A stretch of DNA of 64,000 bases from JBNFVY01 sp049943335 (GTDB taxonomy: Bacteria > Pseudomonadota > Alphaproteobacteria > Rhodobacterales > Rhodobacteraceae), in assembly GCF_049943335.1 (NCBI RefSeq), contig NZ_JBNFVY010000002.1, forward strand, positions 1-64,000, given 5' to 3'. This document shows, one piece after another, positions 17,580 to 27,065 of this stretch (position 1 is the first letter of the stretch; each line of letters opens with the position of its first letter). The notes under the pieces were generated by a model. The model searched no databases and had not been told where the DNA came from. It was given only the letters and a program-made list of their open reading frames with translations. The translations under genes were made by a program, and so were the position numbers.

Positions 17580-18470
17580 CTATGCGGTCAGACCTTCGGG
17601 GTCACTCAACCCACGCGCGCGACAGGCGGCCGTCACTGTGTTGGCAAGCAGGCACGCAATCGTCATGGGGCCAACACCGCCAGGAACGGGCGTCACGGCC
17701 GACGCGACATTCGAAATGTCCTTGAAATCCACATCGCCGACCAGCCGGGATTTCCCATCCTCACCTGCAATGCGATTGATGCCCACGTCGATCACGGTCG
17801 CCCCAGGTTTCAGCCAACTGCCCTTGACCATTTCGGGCCGTCCCACGGCTGCGACGACGATGTCGGCCTGACGCGTCACCTCGTCAATATTGCGGGTGCG
17901 TGAATGGGCAATCGTCACGGTGCAGCTATCACGCAGCAACAATTGCGCCATCGGTTTTCCGACAAGGTTAGAGCGCCCGAGGATGACAGCGTGCTTGCCC
18001 GAAAGATCCCCCAACCGGTCGCGCAATAGCATCAGGCACCCCAGCGGTGTGCAACTGATGATCGCCTGCTGGCCACTGGCAAGCCGGCCGGCGTTGATCA
18101 CGCTCAGCCCATCGACGTCTTTCGCAGGGTCGATGCGGGCGACGATGTCGCGTTCACTCAGGTGTGCCGGAACCGGGAATTGACACAAAATGCCGTGCAC
18201 ATCCGGATCCGCGTTCAAGCGGTCGACCAGCGCAAACACCTCGGCCTGCGAGACATCGGCCGGCAATTTATGCTCGAATGAATTCATGCCGACCTCAACG
18301 GTTTGACGCCCCTTGTTGCGGACGTAAACCTCGGACGCGGGATCTTCGCCAATCAGAATGACGGCAAGCCCTGGCGTCAGATTATGCACCTCTTGCAGCC
18401 GGGCGACGTGGTCGGCGATCTTGCCGCGCAGTCTTGCCGCAAATGCTTTGCCATCAATAATGTCAGCCAT
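17580..18470 (-). CDS. folD: Bifunctional methylenetetrahydrofolate dehydrogenase/cyclohydrolase FolD
   Basis: This 296-residue cytosolic enzyme interconverts 5,10-methylene-, 5,10-methenyl- and 10-formyl-tetrahydrofolate using NADP. Visible family features are the catalytic lysine region YVRNKG, the QFPVPAHLSE segment, PAKDVDGLS, the nucleotide-binding stretch ILGRSNLVGKP, and the C-terminal TPVPGGVGPMTIA. The ATG at 18470 was chosen because MADIIDGK is the normal FolD N-terminus; a 59-residue in-frame upstream extension is Arg-rich and unlike the family. The ftsH terminator at 18713-18742 lies upstream, so folD has its own promoter between 18471 and 18712. Confidence 0.96.
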   Translation of the reverse strand: MADIIDGKAFAARLRGKIADHVARLQEVHNLTPGLAVILIGEDPASEVYVRNKGRQTVEVGMNSFEHKLPADVSQAEVFALVDRLNADPDVHGILCQFPVPAHLSERDIVARIDPAKDVDGLSVINAGRLASGQQAIISCTPLGCLMLLRDRLGDLSGKHAVILGRSNLVGKPMAQLLLRDSCTVTIAHSRTRNIDEVTRQADIVVAAVGRPEMVKGSWLKPGATVIDVGINRIAGEDGKSRLVGDVDFKDISNVASAVTPVPGGVGPMTIACLLANTVTAACRARGLSDPEGLTA

Positions 18471-18712
18471 GGCCTGATCATCCCTTTCCCGAACACACGT
18501 CCTTCGCGAGCGATAAAGGTTTCGGCCATGTCGGTCCAGAGCCTGACCAGCGGAACGGTGACGAATCCGTGTTCCCGTGCGCTTGCGCCGCCCTTTTTCC
18601 AAAGCTGCCCATGGAATGAACCAAGCCTTGGCCTTGCGTTGAGCCAAAGTGGCACTGAAAACCGGCAGTTTATACGAGGATCCTATCCAGTCGCATCCTG
18701 GTCGCTGAACGG

Positions 18713-18742
18713 AAAAAGGCCCGGGACGATCCCGGGCCTTTT
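18713..18742 (-). terminator. Strong bidirectional terminator behind ftsH
   Basis: A perfect 12-bp stem, AAAAGGCCCGGG (18714-18725) and CCCGGGCCTTTT (18731-18742), closes a five-base loop. Read on the minus strand it ends in a T run and lies 22 bases after the ftsH stop. It ends the long gene string that starts at ruvC. Confidence 0.92.
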
Positions 18743-18763
18743 GTCGTTCGCCGATGCGTCAGA

Positions 18764-20680
18764 TCAAGCGCTAGGTTCAGGTTCCGGGGTCGGCCCCGTT
18801 CCTTCACCCTTGGCTTTTTTCGTCTTGGGGATCGCCGTGACGGACGGCGCGTTGCCCGAAGGCGCATCGCCGTCGTCATCATCGCCGCCAATCGGTTCGC
18901 CATTCATCACTTTTTTGATCTCGTCGCCGGTCAGGGTTTCATATTCCAACAAACCTTGCGCCAGACGTTCCCAATCGTCTTTACGTTCCTCGATGATCCT
19001 GCGCGCTGTCTGATACCCTTCGTCGATAAGATCGCGCACTTCGTCTTCGATCAGCTCTTTGGTCGATGCCGACACCGAAAAACCGCCGGTATTCCCCGAA
19101 TACCCTTCATGGGCTTCGGCGTAGTCGATGTTCCCGACCTTGTCGGACATCCCCCACCGCATCACCATGGCACGCGCAATGGCGCTGGCTTGCTGAATAT
19201 CACCCGCCGGCCCGTTGGATACGTGATCCTCGCCCCATTTGATGATCTCGGCTGCCTTGCCCGCCATGGTCATAGCGATCTTCTGCTTGGCCTCGTCCTT
19301 GTGATAGTTCAGCTTGTCCATTTCCGGCAAACTGACCACCATGCCCAACGCAGAGCCGCGTGGGATGATCGTGGCCTTGTAGACCGGATCGCACTTGGGC
19401 AGCTCCAGACCGACAATGGCGTGACCAGCTTCGTGGTAGGCTGTCATTTCCTTCTGCTCAGGCGTCAGGACCATGCTGCGACGTTCCACGCCCATCATGA
19501 CCTTGTCCTTGGCCTGCTCGAAATCTTCCATCGTAACGATATGGCGTCCGACGCGGGCCGCCATCAGGGCAGCTTCGTTGACCAGGTTCATCAGATCGGC
19601 GCCCGAGAACCCCGGCGTGCCGCGCGCGATGATGCGCAGATCGACATTCGGCCCCAGAGGTACCTTGCGGGCGTGAACCGACAGGATTTTCTCGCGGCCC
19701 TTGATGTCCGGGTTGGGCACATGGATCTGGCGGTCGAACCGGCCCGGACGCAGCAGCGCCGGGTCCAGCACGTCCTTACGGTTGGTCGCCGCGATGATGA
19801 TGATGCCTTCGTTGGATTCGAACCCGTCCATTTCGACCAAAAGCTGGTTCAGCGTCTGTTCGCGTTCGTCATTGCCGCCGCCAATTCCCGCACCGCGCGA
19901 CCGGCCCACGGCATCGATTTCGTCGATAAAGACGATGCACGGCGCGTTTTTCTTCGCCTGCTCGAACATGTCGCGAACGCGCGAGGCCCCGACGCCGACG
20001 AACATTTCCACGAAGTCCGACCCTGAAATGGTGAAGAACGGCACACCCGCTTCGCCTGCAATCGCACGCGCCAAAAGCGTTTTACCGGTGCCCGGGGGGC
20101 CCACAAGCAGCGCGCCTTTGGGGATTTTGCCACCGAGTCGGCTGAATTTCTGGGGATTGCGCAGGAATTCCACGATCTCTTCCAGCTCTTCCTTGGCCTC
20201 ATCAATCCCGGCCACGTCATCAAACGTGACACGTCCGTGCTTTTCCGTCAGCAGTTTGGCACGCGACTTGCCAAAGCCCATGGCCCCGCCTTTGCCGCCA
20301 CCTTGCATGCGGTTCATCATGAAGTACCAGAACCCGATAAGGATCACGACCGGCAGCAGCAGCATCATGACGGATTGAAAGCCCGACTGGCGTTGGCTTT
20401 CTGCAGAAACCGCAATCCCTTTTTCGATCAATTGATCAGCAATATCAGCTTCTTCCGGGCGGATCGTGGTGTACTGTGCACCGTCGCTGCCACGATAAAG
20501 CACTCGTTCACCGTCTAGCGTGACTTCGCTGACGTCGTTGTTGTTCACCGCGGTCATGAATTCCGAATAGCTTGTCTGACGCATGTTCAGCGTCGACTGA
20601 CCATTCGAAAACACGTTGAAGAGCGCCAGGATCAACAGAAACAGGACGGCCCAGAATGCGAGCGTGCGAGCGTTGCCCAA
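18764..20680 (-). CDS. ftsH: ATP-dependent zinc metalloprotease FtsH, TTG start
   Basis: This 638-residue membrane AAA protease degrades misassembled membrane proteins and regulators. It has two N-terminal membrane helices flanking a periplasmic domain, Walker A GPPGTGKT, Walker B IVFIDEIDAVG, the SRH region DPALLRPGRFDRQ, and the zinc motif HEAGH near residue 415. The start is probably TTG at 20680: a strong CGGAGG site lies eight to nine bases upstream and the resulting N-terminus (GNARTLAFW) matches relatives. The upstream in-frame starts (20701 and 20722) would add residues absent from the family and put this site inside the gene. It is last in the tol-pal string. Confidence 0.96.
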   Translation of the reverse strand: MGNARTLAFWAVLFLLILALFNVFSNGQSTLNMRQTSYSEFMTAVNNNDVSEVTLDGERVLYRGSDGAQYTTIRPEEADIADQLIEKGIAVSAESQRQSGFQSVMMLLLPVVILIGFWYFMMNRMQGGGKGGAMGFGKSRAKLLTEKHGRVTFDDVAGIDEAKEELEEIVEFLRNPQKFSRLGGKIPKGALLVGPPGTGKTLLARAIAGEAGVPFFTISGSDFVEMFVGVGASRVRDMFEQAKKNAPCIVFIDEIDAVGRSRGAGIGGGNDEREQTLNQLLVEMDGFESNEGIIIIAATNRKDVLDPALLRPGRFDRQIHVPNPDIKGREKILSVHARKVPLGPNVDLRIIARGTPGFSGADLMNLVNEAALMAARVGRHIVTMEDFEQAKDKVMMGVERRSMVLTPEQKEMTAYHEAGHAIVGLELPKCDPVYKATIIPRGSALGMVVSLPEMDKLNYHKDEAKQKIAMTMAGKAAEIIKWGEDHVSNGPAGDIQQASAIARAMVMRWGMSDKVGNIDYAEAHEGYSGNTGGFSVSASTKELIEDEVRDLIDEGYQTARRIIEERKDDWERLAQGLLEYETLTGDEIKKVMNGEPIGGDDDDGDAPSGNAPSVTAIPKTKKAKGEGTGPTPEPEPSA

Positions 20681-20759
20681 GGGGATTTCCTCCGAATACA
20701 TTCGACCCGTGGCGCGTGCCACCGGTCACCCTGCTAAAATAGGCATCACACGGCTTAGT

Positions 20760-22025
20760 TCAATGCGATAAAGCGGTTGAAAAGAAATGATCGGCCCCAA
20801 GCGTCAATTCGGCGCATGTTCCACACGCCATCCCGACCGTTGGCGCGGCGATCAATTCCTGCCCGCGCCACAGCCCCGGATGCGCCAAGAGCGACCGGCG
20901 CGGCAAACCTTGCGAGCGCCAATCAGGGCACTGGGCCAGCCCCGCTTCGCCAAGCGCGCGCACTTCTCCTGCCTGATCTGACAGAAGCGTCCAGCGGTTG
21001 TCCCACATCTCATTCGGCCGGCCGATCTGGTCAATCGCGCCCACCTCGCGTGTGATGCGCAGGCCTGTGTCTTCTTCGGTGATCACGCAGCCGGCCAGAA
21101 CATGGATGCCATTGATCGCCAACCCGTGATCCATCCTGGCCAGTTGGTGGGTGCGCGGTTGTTTTACGCTCTTCCCGATATAGGCCAGCGCCGCCAACAT
21201 GATCCGACGTTCGGTTTCGGGATGGATCGGCGGACGGGGCCGGGTTTCGATCAGCAGATCGCTGCGGTCGAACCGCACCACGCGCCGGGCATCTTCGGCA
21301 GTTTTCTGCGCGACCAACGACGCGGCCATTTGCGCCGCGTGGGCGACTTGTCCAAGGGCGTCAACCGTCAGCCCCAAGTTCTCCAGCACCGGCAAGGCGC
21401 GCCGCATGCGCACACGCTCAAACGCGGGGTTGTCGTTCGACGGATCTTCAGCCCAGGTCAGACCGTGAGCCGTCAGGTACCGGCGCAAGTCTGCGCGCGC
21501 CACCTTCAAAAGCGGACGAATAAAGGTGATGCCGTGCTTTTGGCTGTGTGTCGTCATGGCGGCCAGACCGTCCACACCGGACCCGCGCGCCATCGCCATG
21601 AGAACGGTTTCCGCCTGATCATCAGCCGTATGGGCAAGCGCAACGCACGGGATGTCTTGGGCCCTGGCCCACTGAGTGATCAGCCGGTAGCGAGCCTCGC
21701 GCGCGGCGGCCATCAGGTTTCCCTTGGCTTGGGTGCCGTCCCACTGCGCGATGTGATGCGAAATTCCGTGATGGGCGCAATAATCCGCGACCAGTCGCGC
21801 CTCGCCTGCGGCTTCGGGGCGCAAACCATGGTCAACAGTCACGACGCTGATCAACACCTTCTTGTCAGGCGCAAAGCGTCGATAAAGATCCAGCATCGCC
21901 ATGGAATCGCCGCCGCCGGACACCGCCAATCCGACGTGTTTTACATCAGCGGGAAAGGCCCACGCCATTGCGCACTGAAGGTGGGATTCGACCGCGTGCA
22001 GATCTTCGCCTGACAGGGCGCTCAC
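20760..22025 (-). CDS. tilS: tRNA(Ile)-lysidine synthetase TilS
   Basis: This enzyme of about 421 residues modifies the wobble cytidine of tRNA-Ile(CAU) to lysidine using ATP. The PP-loop SGGGDSMAMLDLYRR sits near residue 37, followed by VTVDHGLRPEA and the conserved ALAHTADDQAETVLMAMARG. The GTG at 22025 was preferred because it overlaps the cpoB stop codon as GTGA; another GTG lies two codons upstream at 22031. The gene lies between cpoB and ftsH, a conserved order in the group. Confidence 0.94.
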   Translation of the reverse strand: MSALSGEDLHAVESHLQCAMAWAFPADVKHVGLAVSGGGDSMAMLDLYRRFAPDKKVLISVVTVDHGLRPEAAGEARLVADYCAHHGISHHIAQWDGTQAKGNLMAAAREARYRLITQWARAQDIPCVALAHTADDQAETVLMAMARGSGVDGLAAMTTHSQKHGITFIRPLLKVARADLRRYLTAHGLTWAEDPSNDNPAFERVRMRRALPVLENLGLTVDALGQVAHAAQMAASLVAQKTAEDARRVVRFDRSDLLIETRPRPPIHPETERRIMLAALAYIGKSVKQPRTHQLARMDHGLAINGIHVLAGCVITEEDTGLRITREVGAIDQIGRPNEMWDNRWTLLSDQAGEVRALGEAGLAQCPDWRSQGLPRRSLLAHPGLWRGQELIAAPTVGMACGTCAELTLGADHFFSTALSH

Positions 22026-22846
22026 GAGCACCCGAGATCGGCCATTTTGGCATCAGCAGTGCCGGCAGCATCGGTGCCAGGAAAGCGCACGCCAACCTGA
22101 CCCAGGGTGACGCAGGCTTCGTTCGTCTGACCCAGGGCCGACAAAGAGACGCCCAGATTCAACAAAGCCTCTGAGGCGCGATTGCCATCTGGCGCGCCCG
22201 AAAAGGACGTCAAATAAGCGCGCGCCGCCGCAGATTGTTGGCCCAGTTGCTCCAGGGACTGGCCGCGCAAGAAATGGGCATCGGCCGTCAGTGGCCCGCC
22301 GGGATAGTCCGTCGCGAATTTCTCGAACCCAGCCGCTGCCGCTTGCCAATCACCGGCATCAAATGCTGCCTTGGCTGCATCGAAATCCGTCTTTTCGCCA
22401 ACGGCCAGCTGTACGCCATTGTCTGCGGGCGCGGCCGGTACGGGGGCTGCGACAGGGGCCGCTTGCCCGCCAATCGGCGCAAGCGGGGGCAGATTGGAAA
22501 TATCGCATCCATCTTCCAATTCGCACACACGGAAATTCAGATCGTCGATCTTGTTGGTTCCGTCCGACACGATCGCATTGATCCGGTTTTCCAGCTCTTC
22601 CGTTTTTGACGTCAGCCTGGTCAGTTCGCTTTCTATCAGATCGACACGTTCCAACGTGCTGGCCCCGCCAAAGGACGTATTTGGCGCCCCGGTCGTGCTC
22701 AGTTCACGTTTGAGTTTTTGCAACTCGACGAACAGCACGGCCATGTTCTGGCGAATGTCGGCCAGCGTCTCTGCGCGATCTTGCCCAAGCACCGGCCCGG
22801 GAAAGATCAGCGCCACCGACATGGCAAGCACAGTGAAACGCATCAT
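22022..22846 (-). CDS. cpoB: Tol-Pal accessory protein CpoB (YbgF)
   Basis: This 274-residue periplasmic protein has a signal peptide (about 1-21, ending VLGQ), a coiled-coil region (about 25-100) rich in Leu and Glu, a Pro/Ala linker (about 120-140), and a C-terminal TPR region (about 150-265, with FDAAKAAFDAGDWQAAAAGF). CpoB links outer-membrane constriction by Tol-Pal to peptidoglycan synthesis. A pair of ATGs at 22846 and 22843 both fit; the first has GAGG about nine bases upstream. It follows pal by 11 bases and overlaps tilS by four. Confidence 0.92.
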   Translation of the reverse strand: MMRFTVLAMSVALIFPGPVLGQDRAETLADIRQNMAVLFVELQKLKRELSTTGAPNTSFGGASTLERVDLIESELTRLTSKTEELENRINAIVSDGTNKIDDLNFRVCELEDGCDISNLPPLAPIGGQAAPVAAPVPAAPADNGVQLAVGEKTDFDAAKAAFDAGDWQAAAAGFEKFATDYPGGPLTADAHFLRGQSLEQLGQQSAAARAYLTSFSGAPDGNRASEALLNLGVSLSALGQTNEACVTLGQVGVRFPGTDAAGTADAKMADLGCS

Positions 22847-22857
22847 CGGTTTGATCC

Positions 22858-23376
22858 TCAGCTCATGCCGCCTGCGGCCAGGACCGTGACGGCGCGCCGG
22901 TTCTTGGCGTAGCACGCCTCGGCGGAACAGATTTCCAGCGGGCGTTCCTTGCCATAGGTGAGCGTTTTCAAACGCGTCGGGGTGATGCCTTGGCTGATCA
23001 GGTATTCCTGAACGGCAGCCGCGCGCCGGGCGCCCAGTGCCAGGTTGTATTCGCGCGTGCCCTGTTCGTCGGCGTGGCCTTCGATGATGGCGACATAATC
23101 GCGGTTGTCGATCAGCCATTGCGCCTGGGCCGCCAGCGTGGTGCGCGCCTCGTCGCTGAGGGTGGATTGATCGACGGCAAAGAGAACACGATCCCCAACG
23201 GTCTGGTTGAAATAGGCCACCGAAGTCGGGTCATCGGCGCTGCCCGGCACAACGGCGTCTTGGCCGCCTGCGCCGGCGCCCGCCATGGTGCCGTCGCCGT
23301 TGAAACGGCCCGGGTTCGTACAAGCCGTCGCGGCCATCAAGGCCACCAGCAGAGCTGCTTTCGTGAGATGTCTCAT
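22858..23376 (-). CDS. pal: Peptidoglycan-associated lipoprotein Pal
   Basis: This 172-residue outer-membrane lipoprotein has a lipobox ending ATAC (Cys19), a Gly/Ala-rich linker (about 25-50), and an OmpA domain (about 65-168) with VLFAVDQSTLSDEARTTLAA, EGHADEQGTREYNLALGARR and the peptidoglycan-binding KNRRAV. It tethers the outer membrane to the cell wall and contacts TolB. It is 83 bases downstream of tolB and 11 bases upstream of cpoB, on the same strand. Confidence 0.96.
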   Translation of the reverse strand: MRHLTKAALLVALMAATACTNPGRFNGDGTMAGAGAGGQDAVVPGSADDPTSVAYFNQTVGDRVLFAVDQSTLSDEARTTLAAQAQWLIDNRDYVAIIEGHADEQGTREYNLALGARRAAAVQEYLISQGITPTRLKTLTYGKERPLEICSAEACYAKNRRAVTVLAAGGMS

Positions 23377-23459
23377 GTGTCAGACGTCCTCGTCCTTGTC
23401 ATTCATGTGCTCGATTGGGGCGACCATAGCATCGCTGACCGCGCTTGGGAATTCTTGAC

Positions 23460-24788
23460 CTATTGCAGCAGGGGCGACCATGCCGGATCCGATGCCGGCC
23501 CGTCCGTCGGAATGCGGCGCAGGTTTCGCCCGGAAATATCGACCGAATAGAGCGCCGGAACACCCGCTGCGCCTTGGGTTTCACGGGTAAACATGATGAC
23601 GCGACCGTTGGGCGACCAGGTCGGCCCTTCGTCCAGGAAACTTGCGGTCAGCAGGCGTTCTTCGGACCCATCCGTGCGCATCACGCCAATGTGAAAACGG
23701 CCCTGGTTCTGCTTAGTAAAGGCAATCAGATCTCCGCGCGGCGACCAAACCGGCGTGCCGTAGCGCCCTGGACCAAAGCTGATGCGACGCGCCTCACCGC
23801 CCCCGGCGGGCATGACATAGAGCTGCTGCGTGCCTGACCGATCGCTTTCGAAGACGATCTGACTGCCATCGGGCGAAAAACTGGGGGCGGTTTCAATGGC
23901 GGCGGTGTTGGTCAGCCGCTGCGGGGCGCCGCCGATGTCCATCCGGTAGATGTCGGTGTTGCCACCCTTGGACAGCGAAAAGACGATGGTCTGCCCATTG
24001 GGCCCGAACCGGGGGGCGAATGTCATCGCCTCGACATCGATATTCAGGGCCCGGCGCGTTACCGTGCCTACGTCCAGAACCATGATCTGAGGAAAGCCGC
24101 TTTCGTAACTGGTGAACAACACCCGATCGCCCGTCGGTGAAAATCGCGGCGCAAGGACGATTGACGAACTATCGGTCAGGTACTGAACGTTCGCGCCGTC
24201 ATAATCCATGACCGCCAATCGTTTCTTGCGGTCATTTTTCGGGCCGCTCTCTGACACGAACACCACGCGGCTGTCGAAATATCCCCCTTCGCCCGTGATC
24301 CGGCTGTAGACGACATCGGCCACCTTGTGCGCCATGCGGCGCCACCCGGAGGCTGACGCGACGAATTGCAGCCCGTCGCCCAACGGCTGGTCCGAGAACA
24401 CGTCATGCACCCGGAACTTGACCGTGACCCGCCCATCATTCGTGGCACTGACCGACCCTGCGATCAGGGCCTGCGCGTTGATCGCCTTCCAGTCCGCGTA
24501 AGCGATCGGGTCGTTAAAGTTGCTGATCTGCGAAATATGCGCACTGGCCGGGATTTCACGAAACAGTCCGGTGCCTATCAGATCGTCCGAAATGACGCGC
24601 GTAATCTGCGCAGCCAGGTCTGCCGCAGCGGGTGTATCGGCCACGAAAATTGGCGCGGCAAATGGCAACGGTTCAATCACCCCTTCGGTGATTTCAATGC
24701 GCAAGGGGCCAGTCCGCTCCTGCGCATGAGCAGGAACAAGACCGCACAAAAGGGCAGCGGCGAAGGCCAGGGATCTCAGTATTTTCAT
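23460..24788 (-). CDS. tolB: Tol-Pal system beta-propeller protein TolB
   Basis: This 442-residue periplasmic protein has a signal peptide (about 1-22, ending AHAQ), an N-terminal domain (about 25-160), and a six-bladed beta-propeller (about 190-440) seen as repeated FSPDG/WSPNG-type strands (APRFSPTGDRVLFTS, APSFSPDGSQIVFES, GPTWSPNGRVIMFTR). It binds Pal and the TolA C-terminal domain. Its ATG overlaps the tolA stop codon by four bases, showing translational coupling. Confidence 0.96.
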   Translation of the reverse strand: MKILRSLAFAAALLCGLVPAHAQERTGPLRIEITEGVIEPLPFAAPIFVADTPAAADLAAQITRVISDDLIGTGLFREIPASAHISQISNFNDPIAYADWKAINAQALIAGSVSATNDGRVTVKFRVHDVFSDQPLGDGLQFVASASGWRRMAHKVADVVYSRITGEGGYFDSRVVFVSESGPKNDRKKRLAVMDYDGANVQYLTDSSSIVLAPRFSPTGDRVLFTSYESGFPQIMVLDVGTVTRRALNIDVEAMTFAPRFGPNGQTIVFSLSKGGNTDIYRMDIGGAPQRLTNTAAIETAPSFSPDGSQIVFESDRSGTQQLYVMPAGGGEARRISFGPGRYGTPVWSPRGDLIAFTKQNQGRFHIGVMRTDGSEERLLTASFLDEGPTWSPNGRVIMFTRETQGAAGVPALYSVDISGRNLRRIPTDGPASDPAWSPLLQ

Positions 24789-25894
24789 CGCAGCCTCATA
24801 TTCTCTGGATTGAAGGTCATTTCAATGGTCTGCCAATGGCTGTACTTGTCGCTCGGCAAATTATAGCCGCCCTGCTGGCACCGCAGGACGGCGCGGCGGG
24901 CTACCTGGAAGGCGGTCGCGGCGTCAGGGCCGTCCGATGCAATCATGCGCAGTGAGTTCGCCACAACCGTCCCATCGCGGTTCATCCGCATTTCGACAGT
25001 CACGACCGTGTTTGCCGCCGGACTGCCCACATCCACATTCCAGCATTTCTGGACCGACACGCGCAGCCCCTCACGTTCGGAAAACGTCAGCGGCGGGCCT
25101 GCGGGCGCGCCCACTTGCTCGCCGCCGCCAATAGCTGCTGCAATGTCGCTGGCCACACTGGCGGGACTTTGCGCTTCTGATGCCGCCGGATCGGCCGGTG
25201 CCGACTCTTGGGTTGGGGTCTGGGCTGTTTGCACCGGCTCGCGGCGCGCGGGCCGCACGCGCGGGCGTGGGGATGAAGTTAACCCGGCGGGCTTTTCAGC
25301 TTCGGTCACGATTTCACTCGTCGCGTCTTCGGGTGCGGCTTGGGGCGTGTCCTCGGCGATCTGATCGCTCGGGGCATCGGGTGACACGGCCGGGGCTGGC
25401 GTGTCGGCAACCTGCGGCGTTGGCTCAGGCGTGACCACGGGTTCAGGCGCAACGCGGGGGGCGGCGCGCGGAATCGGCCGATCTGACGGAGACGGTGCCA
25501 CCACATCCCCAGCCTCTTGGCTGGGCGGTTCGGGCGTTTCTATTTCAGGGGTGACCACGGCCTGGGGTGTCTCTTGCGTCAGGGGATCGGGCGCGCGATC
25601 CGGGGTCCTGGGTTCGGGCGGCGACGGCGATGCCTGCTCGGACGGCGCATCAGGTGACACATCAACCCGCGGCGTCGTGTCGGGCGACGGCGCATCTGGA
25701 ACGGGGGTTTCCAACCCTGCCGTTGGGGCCAGAGTGGGCGCGCTCAGCGCGGCGAATTCTTCTCCGGTCAACAGCGTCACTTCGGCCGAGGGCAGAACAT
25801 CGGTGCCGTCGGCGCGCAGAAAAATCCCGCCCACCAAGGCCCAGAGAATCAGCGCCGCATGCCCGACCCCCGAAATATACTGCCCCGTATTCAC
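24785..25894 (-). CDS. tolA: TolA-like energy-transducing protein
   Basis: This 369-residue protein has one N-terminal membrane helix (about 8-28), a long linker (about 60-270) extremely rich in Pro, Glu, Ala, Ser and Thr, and a C-terminal domain (about 275-369) with LRVSVQKCWNVDVG and TVEMRMNRDGTVV, as in TolA/TonB-like folds. It would couple TolQR motion to TolB-Pal. The linker is proline-rich rather than the Ala/Lys-rich helix of E. coli TolA, so an extended PPII-type spacer is likely. The start is a GTG at 25894, placed three bases after the tolR stop, with GAGG just upstream. Confidence 0.88.
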   Translation of the reverse strand: MNTGQYISGVGHAALILWALVGGIFLRADGTDVLPSAEVTLLTGEEFAALSAPTLAPTAGLETPVPDAPSPDTTPRVDVSPDAPSEQASPSPPEPRTPDRAPDPLTQETPQAVVTPEIETPEPPSQEAGDVVAPSPSDRPIPRAAPRVAPEPVVTPEPTPQVADTPAPAVSPDAPSDQIAEDTPQAAPEDATSEIVTEAEKPAGLTSSPRPRVRPARREPVQTAQTPTQESAPADPAASEAQSPASVASDIAAAIGGGEQVGAPAGPPLTFSEREGLRVSVQKCWNVDVGSPAANTVVTVEMRMNRDGTVVANSLRMIASDGPDAATAFQVARRAVLRCQQGGYNLPSDKYSHWQTIEMTFNPENMRLR

Positions 25895-25897
25895 GCC

Positions 25898-26368
25898 TCA
25901 ATTGCCGGTCAGGGTCGGTCCGCCGGTGTCGGTCACCAGCCCGATATTGCGAAAACCGCCCGCGTTCAGTGCGCCCATCACCTGAGCCACCTTTTCATAG
26001 GGAAGCGCGCCATCAGCGCGCAAATAGACCTTGTCGTCGCTGCGTTCGGCAGCCACGGCGCGCAACTTGGCGATCAGGTCCCCCTCTTCTGTCTCGTTCG
26101 ACATCAGCAAAACCCGGCCATCGGCGGTCAAGGTGATCGTCAGCGGCTCTTGGTCTTCGCTCGGCAACGCCGTGGCGGCCGTTTCGGGCAGTTCGACCGG
26201 CACGCCCACGGTCAGCAACGGCGCCGCCACCATAAAGATGATCAACAGGACCAGCATCACATCCACAAAAGGCGTGACGTTGATTTCCGCCATGGGCTTG
26301 GCCCCATGGTTGCGACGACGCGACCGGCGGCTGCCACCCCCGCCCCTTTGCACAACACCTGCCCCCAT
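25898..26368 (-). CDS. tolR: Tol-Pal system proton-channel subunit TolR (ExbD family)
   Basis: This 156-residue inner-membrane protein has a basic N-terminus with a Gly/Arg-rich patch (GGGGSRRSRRR), one helix (about 37-57) carrying the essential Asp in INVTPFVDVMLVLLI, and an ExbD periplasmic domain (about 70-150). TolQ and TolR form the proton-driven stator. The ATG at 26368 lies one base after the tolQ TGA; an upstream in-frame start would lie inside tolQ. Confidence 0.94.
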   Translation of the reverse strand: MGAGVVQRGGGGSRRSRRRNHGAKPMAEINVTPFVDVMLVLLIIFMVAAPLLTVGVPVELPETAATALPSEDQEPLTITLTADGRVLLMSNETEEGDLIAKLRAVAAERSDDKVYLRADGALPYEKVAQVMGALNAGGFRNIGLVTDTGGPTLTGN

Positions 26369-26369
26369 C

Positions 26370-27065
26370 TCAGCTATCCAACTGACGCGACAGGATGGTC
26401 GCGAATTCGTCGGCAAAGCTCTCATAGCTTCCCAGGATCAATTCGCTGTCTGTCGTCAATTTGTTGTAGAAAATGACCGCCGGGATTGCCGCCAACAGGC
26501 CCAGCCCGGTCGCAATCAACGCCTCGGCGATGCCGGGCGCGACCACCGCCAGATTGGTGCTTTGCTGCAGGGCGATTTCTTCAAAGGCATTCTTGATGCC
26601 CCAGACGGTGCCGAACAAACCAATGAACGGCGCGGTCGAACCGACGGTGGCCAGAAAGGTCAGCCCCTGGTTCAAATCTTCGGCTTCCTTGGATATCGCC
26701 ACGTCCATGGACCGGTCAATCCGACTTTGCGCGCCCGGGATCATCCCGCCATCGTCACGATGGGATCGGCGCCATTCCGTCATGCCGGCCACAAACACGC
26801 GTTCGGCCGCGCCATCGGGTGTCGGCCCAACTTGTTCGTAGAGCGTGTCCAGCGGTTCGCCCGACCAAAAGGCCCGGTCGAACTGTCCGGCCAAGGCGCG
26901 CGCCTTACGGAACAGGATGTGTTTTTGAATGATGATCGACCAAGACCAGAAAGACGCAATGATCAGCATGATCATCACGATTTTCACGGTGAAGGTCGCA
27001 CGCATGAAAAGGGCGAGAAAGGAGAAATCAATCTCCTGCGCCATCGCAAGGGTTTCGGTTTCCAT
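26370..27065 (-). CDS. tolQ: Tol-Pal system proton-channel subunit TolQ (ExbB family)
   Basis: This 231-residue protein has three membrane helices (about 13-35, 130-155 and 170-195). The MotA/TolQ/ExbB signature includes LATVGSTAPFIGLFGTVWGI and ALIATGLGLLAAIPAVIFYN. The ATG at 27065 gives METETLAMAQEIDF, the N-terminus seen in relatives; the in-frame start at 27110 adds 15 residues without support. It begins the tolQRAB-pal-cpoB series and follows ybgC by 116 bases. Confidence 0.95.
   Translation of the reverse strand: METETLAMAQEIDFSFLALFMRATFTVKIVMIMLIIASFWSWSIIIQKHILFRKARALAGQFDRAFWSGEPLDTLYEQVGPTPDGAAERVFVAGMTEWRRSHRDDGGMIPGAQSRIDRSMDVAISKEAEDLNQGLTFLATVGSTAPFIGLFGTVWGIKNAFEEIALQQSTNLAVVAPGIAEALIATGLGLLAAIPAVIFYNKLTTDSELILGSYESFADEFATILSRQLDS

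Noticed and set aside
18377..18655. A 92-codon minus-strand frame upstream of and overlapping folD.
   Set aside because: It overlaps the folD start by 94 bases in another frame and has no ribosome-binding site. The middle part (TDMAETFIAREGRVFGKGM) looks protein-like, so a remnant or small gene is not excluded.
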